Shown here one piece after another: positions 1 to 5,004 of a DNA stretch of 5,086 nt. A model generated the notes under the pieces. It made no database searches. It saw only the letters and a program-made list of their open reading frames with translations, and was not told where the DNA came from. The position numbers and the translations under genes were made by a program. The DNA comes from Chloroflexota bacterium (GTDB taxonomy: Bacteria > Chloroflexota > Limnocylindria > Limnocylindrales > CSP1-4): assembly GCA_021777365.1 (NCBI GenBank), contig JAJYDP010000415.1, forward strand, positions 1 through 5,086, in the 5' to 3' direction. How positions within the stretch are numbered: the first letter of the stretch is position 1; every line of letters begins with the position of its first letter.

Positions 1-95
1 GCCTCGGTCCAGGTTGCCCGTCCGCTCGTCACGCAGGCGCCGGCGAGCAGCGCCACAGTGAGGACGGCGGACGTCAGCGCGAGCTGTCGATGCAT
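1..95 (-). CDS. Probable lipoprotein, N-terminal fragment (runs off the left edge)
   Basis: This leftward reading frame starts at ATG 95-93 and is open to the window edge, giving 31 full codons. It begins MHRQLALTSAV, with one basic residue (Arg3) and then a hydrophobic stretch ending LLAGAC, with the cysteine at residue 21. This is a compact type II signal peptide: the lipobox is AGA-C, looser than the classical L-[AS]-[GA]-C because residue -3 is Ala. The mature part visible after Cys21 is only VTSGRATWTE. A GGGAGGGA ribosome binding site (108-101) lies 6 nt before the ATG, which fixes the start. The expected role is an exported protein anchored to the outer face of the cytoplasmic membrane. 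The mature domain is outside the window, so its function cannot be read. It is divergent from the membrane protein at 233-1468, so a linked periplasmic or redox role (for example a cupredoxin) is possible but unproven. Confidence 0.72.
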   Translation of the reverse strand, partial: MHRQLALTSAVLTVALLAGACVTSGRATWTE

Positions 96-150
96 CGTGT
101 TCCCTCCCGTTCGAGCCTCACTCCGGGGACGAACCATAAGCGCTCCACTT

Positions 151-179
151 AGTATTTGTTGATGGGCAGCACACGTCAA
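151..179 (-). promoter_or_regulatory. Sigma-70-type promoter for the leftward lipoprotein gene
   Basis: On the minus strand a -35 box TTGACG (179-174, five of six matches to TTGACA) is followed after exactly 17 nt by a -10 box AATACT (156-151, four of six matches to TATAAT). This is the most AT-rich stretch in the window. Transcription would start near 144, leaving a leader of roughly 50 nt before the ATG at 95. On the plus strand the same patch contains TAGTAT (150-155), a possible -10 for the gene at 233, but no convincing -35 accompanies it. Confidence 0.6.
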
Positions 180-180
180 C
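159..180. promoter_or_regulatory. Candidate operator: inverted repeat over the -35 box
   Basis: GTTGATG (159-165) and CGTCAAC (174-180) form an inverted repeat with 6 of 7 bases matching, separated by 8 nt. The right arm coincides with the -35 box of the leftward promoter, so a bound dimer would be expected to block it and perhaps affect the divergent gene too. The spacing does not fit an FNR/CRP site (TTGAT-N4-ATCAA). The binding protein is unknown; the nearby Rrf2 regulator is one candidate. Confidence 0.3.
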
Positions 181-219
181 CGGCCGGTGACGCCAAGGGC
201 CGAATGGCCCGACTGATCC

Positions 220-225
220 AGGTGA
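220..225 (+). promoter_or_regulatory. Ribosome binding site for the gene at 233
   Basis: AGGTGA at 220-225 lies 7 nt upstream of the ATG at 233-235, a normal Shine-Dalgarno spacing. It supports this start rather than an internal one. Confidence 0.6.
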
Positions 226-232
226 CCTGCTG

Positions 233-1468
233 ATGCGCGCCCGGGAGCGGACGGCCGACCGGCGAGTCACCGCCGTGGGCCTGTGGGCGGCGGGTGGCTT
301 CGTGCTCCTGTCGCTCGCGTCGGCGGTGCTGCCGTCGCAGGTCCGCATGGGCGACTGGCTGCCGCTCCACCTGGCGCTGGCGGGCGCTGCCTCTCAGGCC
401 ATCGGGGCGGCACTGCCGTTCTTCACCGCCTCGCTGCTCGCGGGACGGCCGGCACGCTGGGAATTGCGGGCCGCCGTGCTCGTGCTGCTGGGTGCGGGCG
501 CGCTGGCGGTCAGCGGCGGGTTCGCCGGGCACGTGCCGCTCCTGGCCGCGGGCGGGGGCGCGTCGTTCGTCGCGGGCATCGTGTTGCTGGCCCTCACGGC
601 GTTTCTGCCGCTGCGCCGGGCGCTCGGCAGCCGCCACCCCTGGGTGCTCGTCGCGTACGGCGTCGCGCTGGCGGACGTCGCGATCGGCGCGACCCTCGGC
701 ACGTTCGAGGTCGGTGGCCTCGGTCCGGTGCAGGCCGACTGGACCTGGCTCAAGCCGATGCACGCCTGGCTCAACCTGCTGGGGTTCGTCTCGCTGGTGG
801 TCGCCGGGACCCTGGTGCACCTCTATCCCACTGTGGTCGGGAGCCGGATCTCGGGCGGCATCCGCATGCGGGTGATGGTGGTCGGGCTCGCGATCGGTGC
901 GCCCCTGGTCGCCCTCGCATACCTGGCGCGGAGCGACGCGATCGGCCTGGTGGGGGCCGTGATCGAGCTCGCCGGCGCGCTGGGTCTCGTCGCCTACGTT
1001 GCCGGCGCGTGGCACGCACGGGGCCGCTGGACGGGCGACCTCTCGTGGCGGGCCGTCGCGATCGGGAGCCTCGGTGCCGGGGTCGCCTGGTTCGCGATCG
1101 CGGTCGCGGCTGCCGCGGGTCGCGTGCTGCTCCAGGGCGCGACGCCCGGTGCCTGGTCGCTCCCGGCGGTGGGCGCGCCCCTCGCGGCCGGGTGGATCGC
1201 CCAGTCGCTGGTCGGGGCATGGACCCACCTGCTGCCCGCGATCGCCGGTGGATCACCCCGCCGGCACGCGCGGCAGCGTGGGATCCTGGGGATCGCGGCC
1301 GTGCCCCGGATCATCGCGATGAACGGGGGCGTGGCGCTCCTGGCCGTGGGGCTCGCGACATCCAGCCCCGCCCCGGCCGAGGCGGGTGCCGTGCTCGTGG
1401 CCGGCACGCTGCTCATCGGCCTGGGGCTTCTGCTCGCGGCGACCCTGGCGCGCGAGCCGCGGCCCTGA
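233..1468 (+). CDS. Polytopic membrane protein, heme-copper oxidase subunit I/NnrS-like
   Basis: A 411-residue protein made almost entirely of hydrophobic helices; I count about 11-12 membrane segments (roughly residues 12-34, 43-69, 79-100, 102-125, 137-155, 172-198, 213-231, 235-258, 271-295, 307-337, 352-375, 381-404). Histidines sit within or at the ends of helices: His46 (PLHLALAG), His100, His177 (KPMHAWLNLLGF), His196 (VHLYP) and His332 (THLLP). The HAWLNLLGFVSL segment resembles the HAHLNLLG-type helix of small cbb3/heme-copper-oxidase-I-like proteins, and also the membrane domain fused to some actinobacterial multicopper oxidases, as I recall them. Two sites share the pattern HL-x-P (196-199 and 332-335), suggesting equivalent positions in two helical units. 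A b-type heme or metal site is therefore plausible, but the helices do not show the full canonical catalytic histidine set of an oxidase. The gene is divergent from a lipoprotein gene and convergent with an Rrf2 regulator. It could instead be a non-redox integral membrane protein. Confidence 0.75.
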   Translation: MRARERTADRRVTAVGLWAAGGFVLLSLASAVLPSQVRMGDWLPLHLALAGAASQAIGAALPFFTASLLAGRPARWELRAAVLVLLGAGALAVSGGFAGHVPLLAAGGGASFVAGIVLLALTAFLPLRRALGSRHPWVLVAYGVALADVAIGATLGTFEVGGLGPVQADWTWLKPMHAWLNLLGFVSLVVAGTLVHLYPTVVGSRISGGIRMRVMVVGLAIGAPLVALAYLARSDAIGLVGAVIELAGALGLVAYVAGAWHARGRWTGDLSWRAVAIGSLGAGVAWFAIAVAAAAGRVLLQGATPGAWSLPAVGAPLAAGWIAQSLVGAWTHLLPAIAGGSPRRHARQRGILGIAAVPRIIAMNGGVALLAVGLATSSPAPAEAGAVLVAGTLLIGLGLLLAATLAREPRP

Positions 1469-1470
1469 AC

Positions 1471-1507
1471 TCCGTGCCTGGCGCGGAACTCGCAGCCGGG
1501 GCACGGG
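1471..1507. terminator. Bidirectional hairpin between convergent genes
   Basis: CCGTGCC (1472-1478) pairs perfectly with GGCACGG (1500-1506), and T1471 with G1507 adds a G-U pair. The helix continues inward with T1479-G1498 (G-U), then GGC (1480-1482) with GCC (1495-1497), then GCG (1483-1485) with CGC (1491-1493), interrupted by single-base bulges at 1499 and 1494 and closed by a GAACT loop (1486-1490). It starts 3 nt after the membrane gene's TGA and lies before the stop of the opposing regulator gene. There is no U-tract on either strand, so it would be a GC-type terminator or a transcript-end stabiliser. Confidence 0.55.
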
Positions 1508-1529
1508 AGGTGAGCCGCGCGACGAAGCG

Positions 1530-1973
1530 CTACGACGCCGCGACGGCCCCGGGCAGCCGCCGTCGCCGGGCCTCCGCCACCCCGGCCAGTGTCGCCTCGC
1601 CGAGGGAGCGAAGCAGCGCGTCCCGCGCGTCGGAGAACACGTCGTGGACGTCGCAGCGGCCCTCGGGATCGCAGGGTCCGCCCCGGAGGATGCAGGTCCG
1701 GACGGCGTGCTCGTGCTCGGCGGCGCGGATGACAGCGAGCAGGGAGATCTCGACGGCCGGTCGCGCCAGGCGGTACCCCCCCGAGCGCCCGGTCGTCGCC
1801 ACCACCAGGTCGGCGCGGACCAGGTCGGCCATGACCTGGGGCAGGAACCGCGGCGGGATCTGCATCTCGGCGGCGATCCGGCGGGTGCTGAGGAGCCCGT
1901 TCCCGTCCGCGGAGGCCAGCGCGATGGCCGCGCGAACGGCGTAGTCCCCCCGTCGCGTCAGCTCGAGTCGCAT
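1530..1973 (-). CDS. Rrf2-family transcriptional regulator with probable Fe-S cluster
   Basis: A 147-residue protein, normal length for Rrf2 regulators (IscR, NsrR, RsrR). Residues 1-70 form the winged helix: MRLELTRRGDYAVRA at the N-terminus, a helix-turn-helix around residues 28-56 (STRRIAAEMQIPPRFLPQV), and the family's wing signature GRSGGYRLARP at 62-72. Cys94, Cys101 and Cys107 lie in the loop before the dimerisation helix, followed by His110: C-x6-C-x5-C-x2-H. In IscR the pattern is C-x5-C-x5-C-x2-H and the histidine is a [2Fe-2S] ligand; in NsrR an N-terminal Asp serves, and Asp10 here is in the comparable place. Cluster type and signal (nitric oxide, redox or Fe-S status) cannot be decided. 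The start at ATG 1973 is chosen because the family N-terminus begins there; an in-frame ATG at 2066 would add 31 unconserved residues. No Shine-Dalgarno precedes it. It is divergent from an MFS transporter, a likely target together with itself. Confidence 0.92.
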   Translation of the reverse strand: MRLELTRRGDYAVRAAIALASADGNGLLSTRRIAAEMQIPPRFLPQVMADLVRADLVVATTGRSGGYRLARPAVEISLLAVIRAAEHEHAVRTCILRGGPCDPEGRCDVHDVFSDARDALLRSLGEATLAGVAEARRRRLPGAVAAS

Positions 1974-1982
1974 GTTCGGACG

Positions 1983-1988
1983 AGTATG
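1983..1988 (-). promoter_or_regulatory. Candidate -10 box for the Rrf2 gene (leaderless transcript)
   Basis: CATACT on the minus strand (1988-1983) lies 9 nt before the ATG at 1973, which would place the transcription start at or within a few bases of the start codon. This fits the absence of a Shine-Dalgarno sequence. No good -35 box is visible at the expected distance; an activator or a -35-independent promoter is possible. Confidence 0.35.
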
Positions 1989-2060
1989 CCACGCCGGCGC
2001 GGGCGGACCCGGGATTGCCCATCGTGGTCCGGTCGCCTCCTGGCGCGCGGCTGCGGCGCC

Positions 2061-2066
2061 TACCAT
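2061..2066 (+). promoter_or_regulatory. Candidate -10 box for the MFS gene (leaderless transcript)
   Basis: TACCAT at 2061-2066 ends 8 nt before the GTG start at 2075, so transcription would begin at or very near the start codon. No -35 consensus is seen. Just upstream, GGCGC and GCGCC form a short inverted repeat (2042-2060, 9-nt gap), a possible operator, although such short GC pairs are common here. Confidence 0.35.
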
Positions 2067-2074
2067 GATCTGCC

Positions 2075-3388
2075 GTGCGCCCCCTCCGCGGCCTCTACCT
2101 GATCGTCGGCGTCCTCATCGGCGTCCTCATGCCTTTCGTGCCGGTGATCCTCGAGCAGCGCGGCTTCTCCGCCCCGGCGATCGGGGCCGTCACGGCGCTC
2201 ACGGCCGTGGGTTACGTGGTCGCCCTGCCGGTGTGGGGGCACCTGGGTGACGTGGTGCTGGGGCGCCGGCGAGCGCTCCAGGCCGCGACACTCGGCTCCG
2301 GGGCGGTCGCGCTGCTGTTCGGTGCGCCGGTCGCGCTGCCGCTGGTCGCCTGCGCCGTGGTTGCCTACTACGTCGTCGGGTCGGGGGCCGGCATGCTCAC
2401 CGACGCCCTCGCGGTCCACGCGCTGACGGCGAACCCCGACCGGTACGGTCGCTTCCGGCTCATCGAGAGCGGCTCGTTCGCGGTCGCGACGCTGGCCGCC
2501 GGGTTCGCGTACGACGTGGTCGGGTACGGCCTGTCGTACCTCCTCGCGATGGCGTCGGGCGTCCTGGTCGCGCTCGTGGCCGTCGCGGTACAGGACGCGC
2601 CCCGGGCGCGCCTCGCCGACTACCGGCCGCCTCCCGGCGCACCACGCCACCAGCCGGGCGTCCTCGAGCGGGGCGAGAGCGGCCCGGTCGGAGAGGATCC
2701 GCCGGTCCGGGTCGCGGTCGAGCCGCGACCTCGCGCCCAGGGCCCCGGTGCGCCAGGGCGCGCGCGGCGCTGGAGGGAGCTCGCCGGATCGATCGGCGTC
2801 GCGATCGAGGTCGAGCCCCGGCTTGTCGGGGTCATGGCGGCCGTGGTGCTCGCGCACCTGGGCGTGCTGGCGAGCTTCACGTTCCTGCCGCTGCGTCTCG
2901 TGGAGCTGGGTGGCGCGCCGTCGGTGATCGCCCTCTCTGCCTCCGTGTCCGCGATCTTCGAGATCCCCGCGATGCTGGCCGCCGCCCGCTTCGTCTCCCG
3001 CCTCGGGCTGCGCGGGCTGTTCGCGCTTGCCTGCGGGCTCTACACCCTCGCGTTCGTCTCGTGGGTGGTCCTCGCCGACCCCAACCTGATCATCGCCTCC
3101 CGGGTCCTGACCGGGCTCGCGTACGGGTCGCTGACCGTCACGATCGTGCTGACCGTCGGCGCGCTGCTGCCCGACCAGCTGCAGGGGAGCGGCCAGGCGC
3201 TCTACGGGATGAGCGCGATGGGGATCGCATCGATGATCGCGAACCTCGGCGGCGGCCTGCTGTTCGGCGCGTACGGGCACGCCCCGGTCTTCCTGGCGAG
3301 CGCCGTGACCTCCGTCGCGGCCGCGGTGGTGGCATGGCGCTACGTGCCGGCACGGGGCGAGGTTCGCGTGGGGAGCTCGCGCCGGTAG
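2075..3388 (+). CDS. Major facilitator superfamily transporter
   Basis: A 437-residue protein with the 6 + 6 helix layout of the major facilitator superfamily: six hydrophobic segments in residues 7-172, a polar stretch at about 173-250, and six more from 251 to about 422. The loop between helices 2 and 3 carries the MFS motif A, GHLGDVVLGRRR (55-66), with the conserved Asp59 and basic residues. GxxDALAVHAL in the fourth to fifth helix region and the overall pattern resemble the MFS_1-like/PPP (3-phenylpropionate-type) branch, but the substrate and the direction of transport cannot be read. The start is GTG 2075: an in-frame TGA sits at 2066-2068, the next in-frame ATG is codon 19, and helix 1 begins at codon 7. 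There is no Shine-Dalgarno. The central loop, at about 78 residues, is long and rich in Pro, Gly and Arg. The reading frame is the same on both sides, so it is not a frameshift. It is divergent from the Rrf2 regulator, which may control it. Confidence 0.87.
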   Translation: MRPLRGLYLIVGVLIGVLMPFVPVILEQRGFSAPAIGAVTALTAVGYVVALPVWGHLGDVVLGRRRALQAATLGSGAVALLFGAPVALPLVACAVVAYYVVGSGAGMLTDALAVHALTANPDRYGRFRLIESGSFAVATLAAGFAYDVVGYGLSYLLAMASGVLVALVAVAVQDAPRARLADYRPPPGAPRHQPGVLERGESGPVGEDPPVRVAVEPRPRAQGPGAPGRARRWRELAGSIGVAIEVEPRLVGVMAAVVLAHLGVLASFTFLPLRLVELGGAPSVIALSASVSAIFEIPAMLAAARFVSRLGLRGLFALACGLYTLAFVSWVVLADPNLIIASRVLTGLAYGSLTVTIVLTVGALLPDQLQGSGQALYGMSAMGIASMIANLGGGLLFGAYGHAPVFLASAVTSVAAAVVAWRYVPARGEVRVGSSRR

Positions 3389-3443
3389 GAGAAGGAGCGC
3401 GCCTGGGCCCGCCCCCCGGATCGCGCACCAGTGGCCCAAGCCG

Positions 3444-3531
3444 CCCCCGGGCCGCGCGCAGGACTGTGCCCCGCACCCCCGGGCCCCGCACCACGGGATC
3501 GCGTGCGGCACCGGACCCGGCGCCCCGGGCC
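3444..3531. repeat. Short GC-rich direct repeats in the MFS-argH spacer
   Basis: The spacer (3389-3567) contains CCCCCGGGCC at 3444-3453 and 3476-3485, and CCCCGGGCC at 3523-3531. GCCCCGCACC occurs at 3468-3477 and again at 3483-3492, a 10-bp repeat with a 15-bp period. These are seen directly. They may be polymerase slippage products or simply compositional. No gene is supported in this spacer. Confidence 0.45.
3486..3508 (+). terminator. Possible hairpin terminator downstream of the MFS gene
   Basis: CCGCAC (3486-3491) pairs with GTGCGG (3503-3508) across an 11-nt loop, about 100 nt after the MFS stop codon and upstream of the argH promoter. No U-tract follows. Another weak stem, TGGGCC (3404-3409) with GGCCCA (3433-3438), lies closer to the stop codon. 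Either could end MFS transcription, but such stems are easily formed in this composition. Confidence 0.25.
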
Positions 3532-3541
3532 GCCCACCCGA

Positions 3542-3547
3542 TACACT
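3542..3547 (+). promoter_or_regulatory. Candidate -10 box for argH
   Basis: TACACT at 3542-3547 lies in a brief drop in GC just before argH and would start transcription near 3553, leaving a leader of about 15 nt that contains the ribosome binding site. The region 17 nt upstream is pure GC-rich sequence with no -35 match. It suggests argH has its own promoter and does not depend on readthrough from the MFS gene. Confidence 0.4.
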
Positions 3548-3554
3548 CGCCTTT

Positions 3555-3563
3555 GAGGAGGGA
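3555..3563 (+). promoter_or_regulatory. Ribosome binding site fixing the argH start
   Basis: GAGGAGGGA (3555-3563) is a near-perfect Shine-Dalgarno sequence ending 4 nt before ATG 3568. The reading frame stays open far upstream (to at least 3061) inside the MFS gene, so this site, together with the conserved ArgH N-terminus, decides the start. Confidence 0.8.
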
Positions 3564-3567
3564 CACG

Positions 3568-5004
3568 ATGCGGATGTGGGGCGGGCGGTTCAGCGGCGAG
3601 ACCGATCCGCTGATCGCCGACGCGACTCGCTCGGTCGAGGTCGACCGTGCGCTGGCGGTCGACGACATCGATGGGTCGATGGCCCACGTGCGCGGGCTCG
3701 AGCGGGCCGGACTGCTGACCGCGGACGAGTCCCGACGGCTCGTGGAGGGTCTCCAGGCGCTGCGCCGGGACGTCGACGCCGGCACGTTCGCGTGGGACCC
3801 GGCGCTCGAGGACGTCCACCTCAACCTCGAGGCAGCCCTCACGGCGCGCCTCGGTCCGGTGGCCGGCAAGCTGCACACCGGGCGGTCGCGTAACGACCAG
3901 GTGGCGCTCGACCTTCGGCTCTGGCTCCGCCGGACCGTGCGCGACCTGGACGGCGACCTGGTCGCGTTCGAGCGGGCGCTGGTGGACCGGGCGGAACGGG
4001 ACGGCGGGGCGATCCTGCCGGGCATGACCCACGTGCAGCCCGCGCAGCCGGTGCTGCTCGCCCACCACTTGCTGGCCTACGTCGAGATGCTGGAGCGCGA
4101 CCGGGGCCGGCTGGCCGACTGCGCGCGGCGGGCCGACCGCTCGCCCCTTGGCGCTGGTGCGCTCGCGGGCGCCGGCTTTGCGCTCGATCGCGAGGCGACT
4201 GCCGCCGACCTGGGCTTCTCGGGCGTCACCGCCAACTCGCTGGACGCGGTGAGCGACCGTGACTTCGTGGTCGAGTTCCTGGCCGCCGCAGCGCTCGCCA
4301 TGGTGCATCTCTCCCGACTGGCCGAGGAGCTCGTGTGGTGGTCCAACCCGGCGTTCGGATGGGTCACGCTCGCGGATGCGCATGCCACCGGCTCGTCGAT
4401 GATGCCGAACAAGAAGAACCCGGATCCGTGCGAGCTGGTGCGGGCGCGCGCGGCGCGAGTGGCCGGCCATCTGGCCACGATGCTGGGCGTGCTCAAGGGG
4501 TTGCCGCTCGCCTACCAGCGGGACCTGCAGGAGGACAAGGCGCCGCTGTTCGACGGGGCCGCCGTGCTCGGCTCCTCGCTGCGCGTGATGGCCGCCGTCG
4601 TGGGCGGGATCTCGTTCGAGGCGGACCGCATGCGCGAGGCGGCCCTGCGCGGCCACGTGACCGCGACGTCGGTCGCCGATGCGCTGGTGGAGCGCGGCCT
4701 TCCGTTCCGCGTCGCCCACCACGTGGCGGGACGCCTCGTGGCCGAGGCCGAGCGACAGGGCTGCCGGCTCGATCAGCTGGATGACGAGGCGTTTCGGGAG
4801 ACGCTGGCGGCCGAGGAGGGGCCCGAGGCGCGCCGGCTCGCCGGCGAGGTGGGATCGGGGCTGGGCGGCGAGCTCCGCCGGGCGGCGACGCTGGAGGCCG
4901 CGGTCGAGCGGCCATGCGTCACGGGTGGAACGGCCCCGGCGCGGGTGCGCGAGGCGGTCGCGGCGGCACGGAAGAGACTGGACCGCCGAGGCGGCCAGGG
5001 CTGA
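3568..5004 (+). CDS. argH: Argininosuccinate lyase
   Basis: ArgH cleaves L-argininosuccinate to L-arginine and fumarate, the last step of arginine biosynthesis, as a cytosolic homotetramer of the fumarase/aspartase superfamily. The 478-residue protein is of normal length (about 455-475 is typical). It begins with the ArgH hallmark MRMWGGRFSG. Conserved blocks follow in order: GKLHTGRSRNDQ (100-111, substrate binding), MTHVQPAQP (153-161, with Thr154 and His155 at the active site), PLGAGALAG, and the superfamily signature GSSMMPNKKNPD (275-286). The catalytic serine is expected on that mobile loop, most likely Ser277. The usual MPQKKNPD glutamine is Asn281 here, a conservative change. The C-terminal GGTAPARVREAVA is also typical. 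All key residues are present, so the enzyme should be active. No other arginine gene (argG, argC, argJ) is in the window, so argH appears to stand alone with its own promoter and ribosome binding site. Confidence 0.98.
   Translation: MRMWGGRFSGETDPLIADATRSVEVDRALAVDDIDGSMAHVRGLERAGLLTADESRRLVEGLQALRRDVDAGTFAWDPALEDVHLNLEAALTARLGPVAGKLHTGRSRNDQVALDLRLWLRRTVRDLDGDLVAFERALVDRAERDGGAILPGMTHVQPAQPVLLAHHLLAYVEMLERDRGRLADCARRADRSPLGAGALAGAGFALDREATAADLGFSGVTANSLDAVSDRDFVVEFLAAAALAMVHLSRLAEELVWWSNPAFGWVTLADAHATGSSMMPNKKNPDPCELVRARAARVAGHLATMLGVLKGLPLAYQRDLQEDKAPLFDGAAVLGSSLRVMAAVVGGISFEADRMREAALRGHVTATSVADALVERGLPFRVAHHVAGRLVAEAERQGCRLDQLDDEAFRETLAAEEGPEARRLAGEVGSGLGGELRRAATLEAAVERPCVTGGTAPARVREAVAAARKRLDRRGGQG

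Noticed and set aside
159..180. An FNR/CRP-type site at the TTGAT...GTCAA dyad
   Set aside because: The half-sites are too far apart (FNR sites have a 4-nt gap), so only a generic inverted repeat is reported.
176..1228. A 350-codon open frame on the minus strand opposite the membrane protein gene
   Set aside because: Its product is dominated by Arg, Gly, Pro, Gln and His with no hydrophobic core, as expected for the antisense shadow of a GC-rich gene. The plus-strand frame encodes regular membrane helices with an RBS.
679..1245. Frequent CGATCG and two GCGATCGC octamers in the membrane protein gene, resembling HIP1-type palindromes
   Set aside because: Most lie in frame as GCG-ATC-G codons for Ala-Ile, which is expected from GC-biased codon use in an Ala/Ile-rich membrane protein. 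They are not confined to intergenic DNA.
1974..2066. Upstream start at ATG 2066 for the Rrf2 regulator
   Set aside because: The added 31 residues are not typical of the family, the ATG has no ribosome binding site, and Rrf2 proteins begin with the MRLELTRRGDYA-type sequence found at 1973.
2060..3511. A 483-codon open frame on the minus strand opposite the MFS gene
   Set aside because: It is another composition-driven shadow: charged low-complexity protein without motifs, while the opposite strand has MFS motif A and twelve hydrophobic segments.
3061..3567. N-terminal extension of the argH frame by 169 codons into the MFS gene
   Set aside because: The extension is Arg/Gly/Pro-rich without homology features and overlaps MFS coding sequence. 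The ArgH family N-terminus and a strong ribosome binding site place the start at 3568.
4981..5000. Hairpin CCGCCGAGGCGG at the end of argH as a terminator
   Set aside because: It has a 4-bp stem inside the coding region and no U-tract, which is too weak to call.
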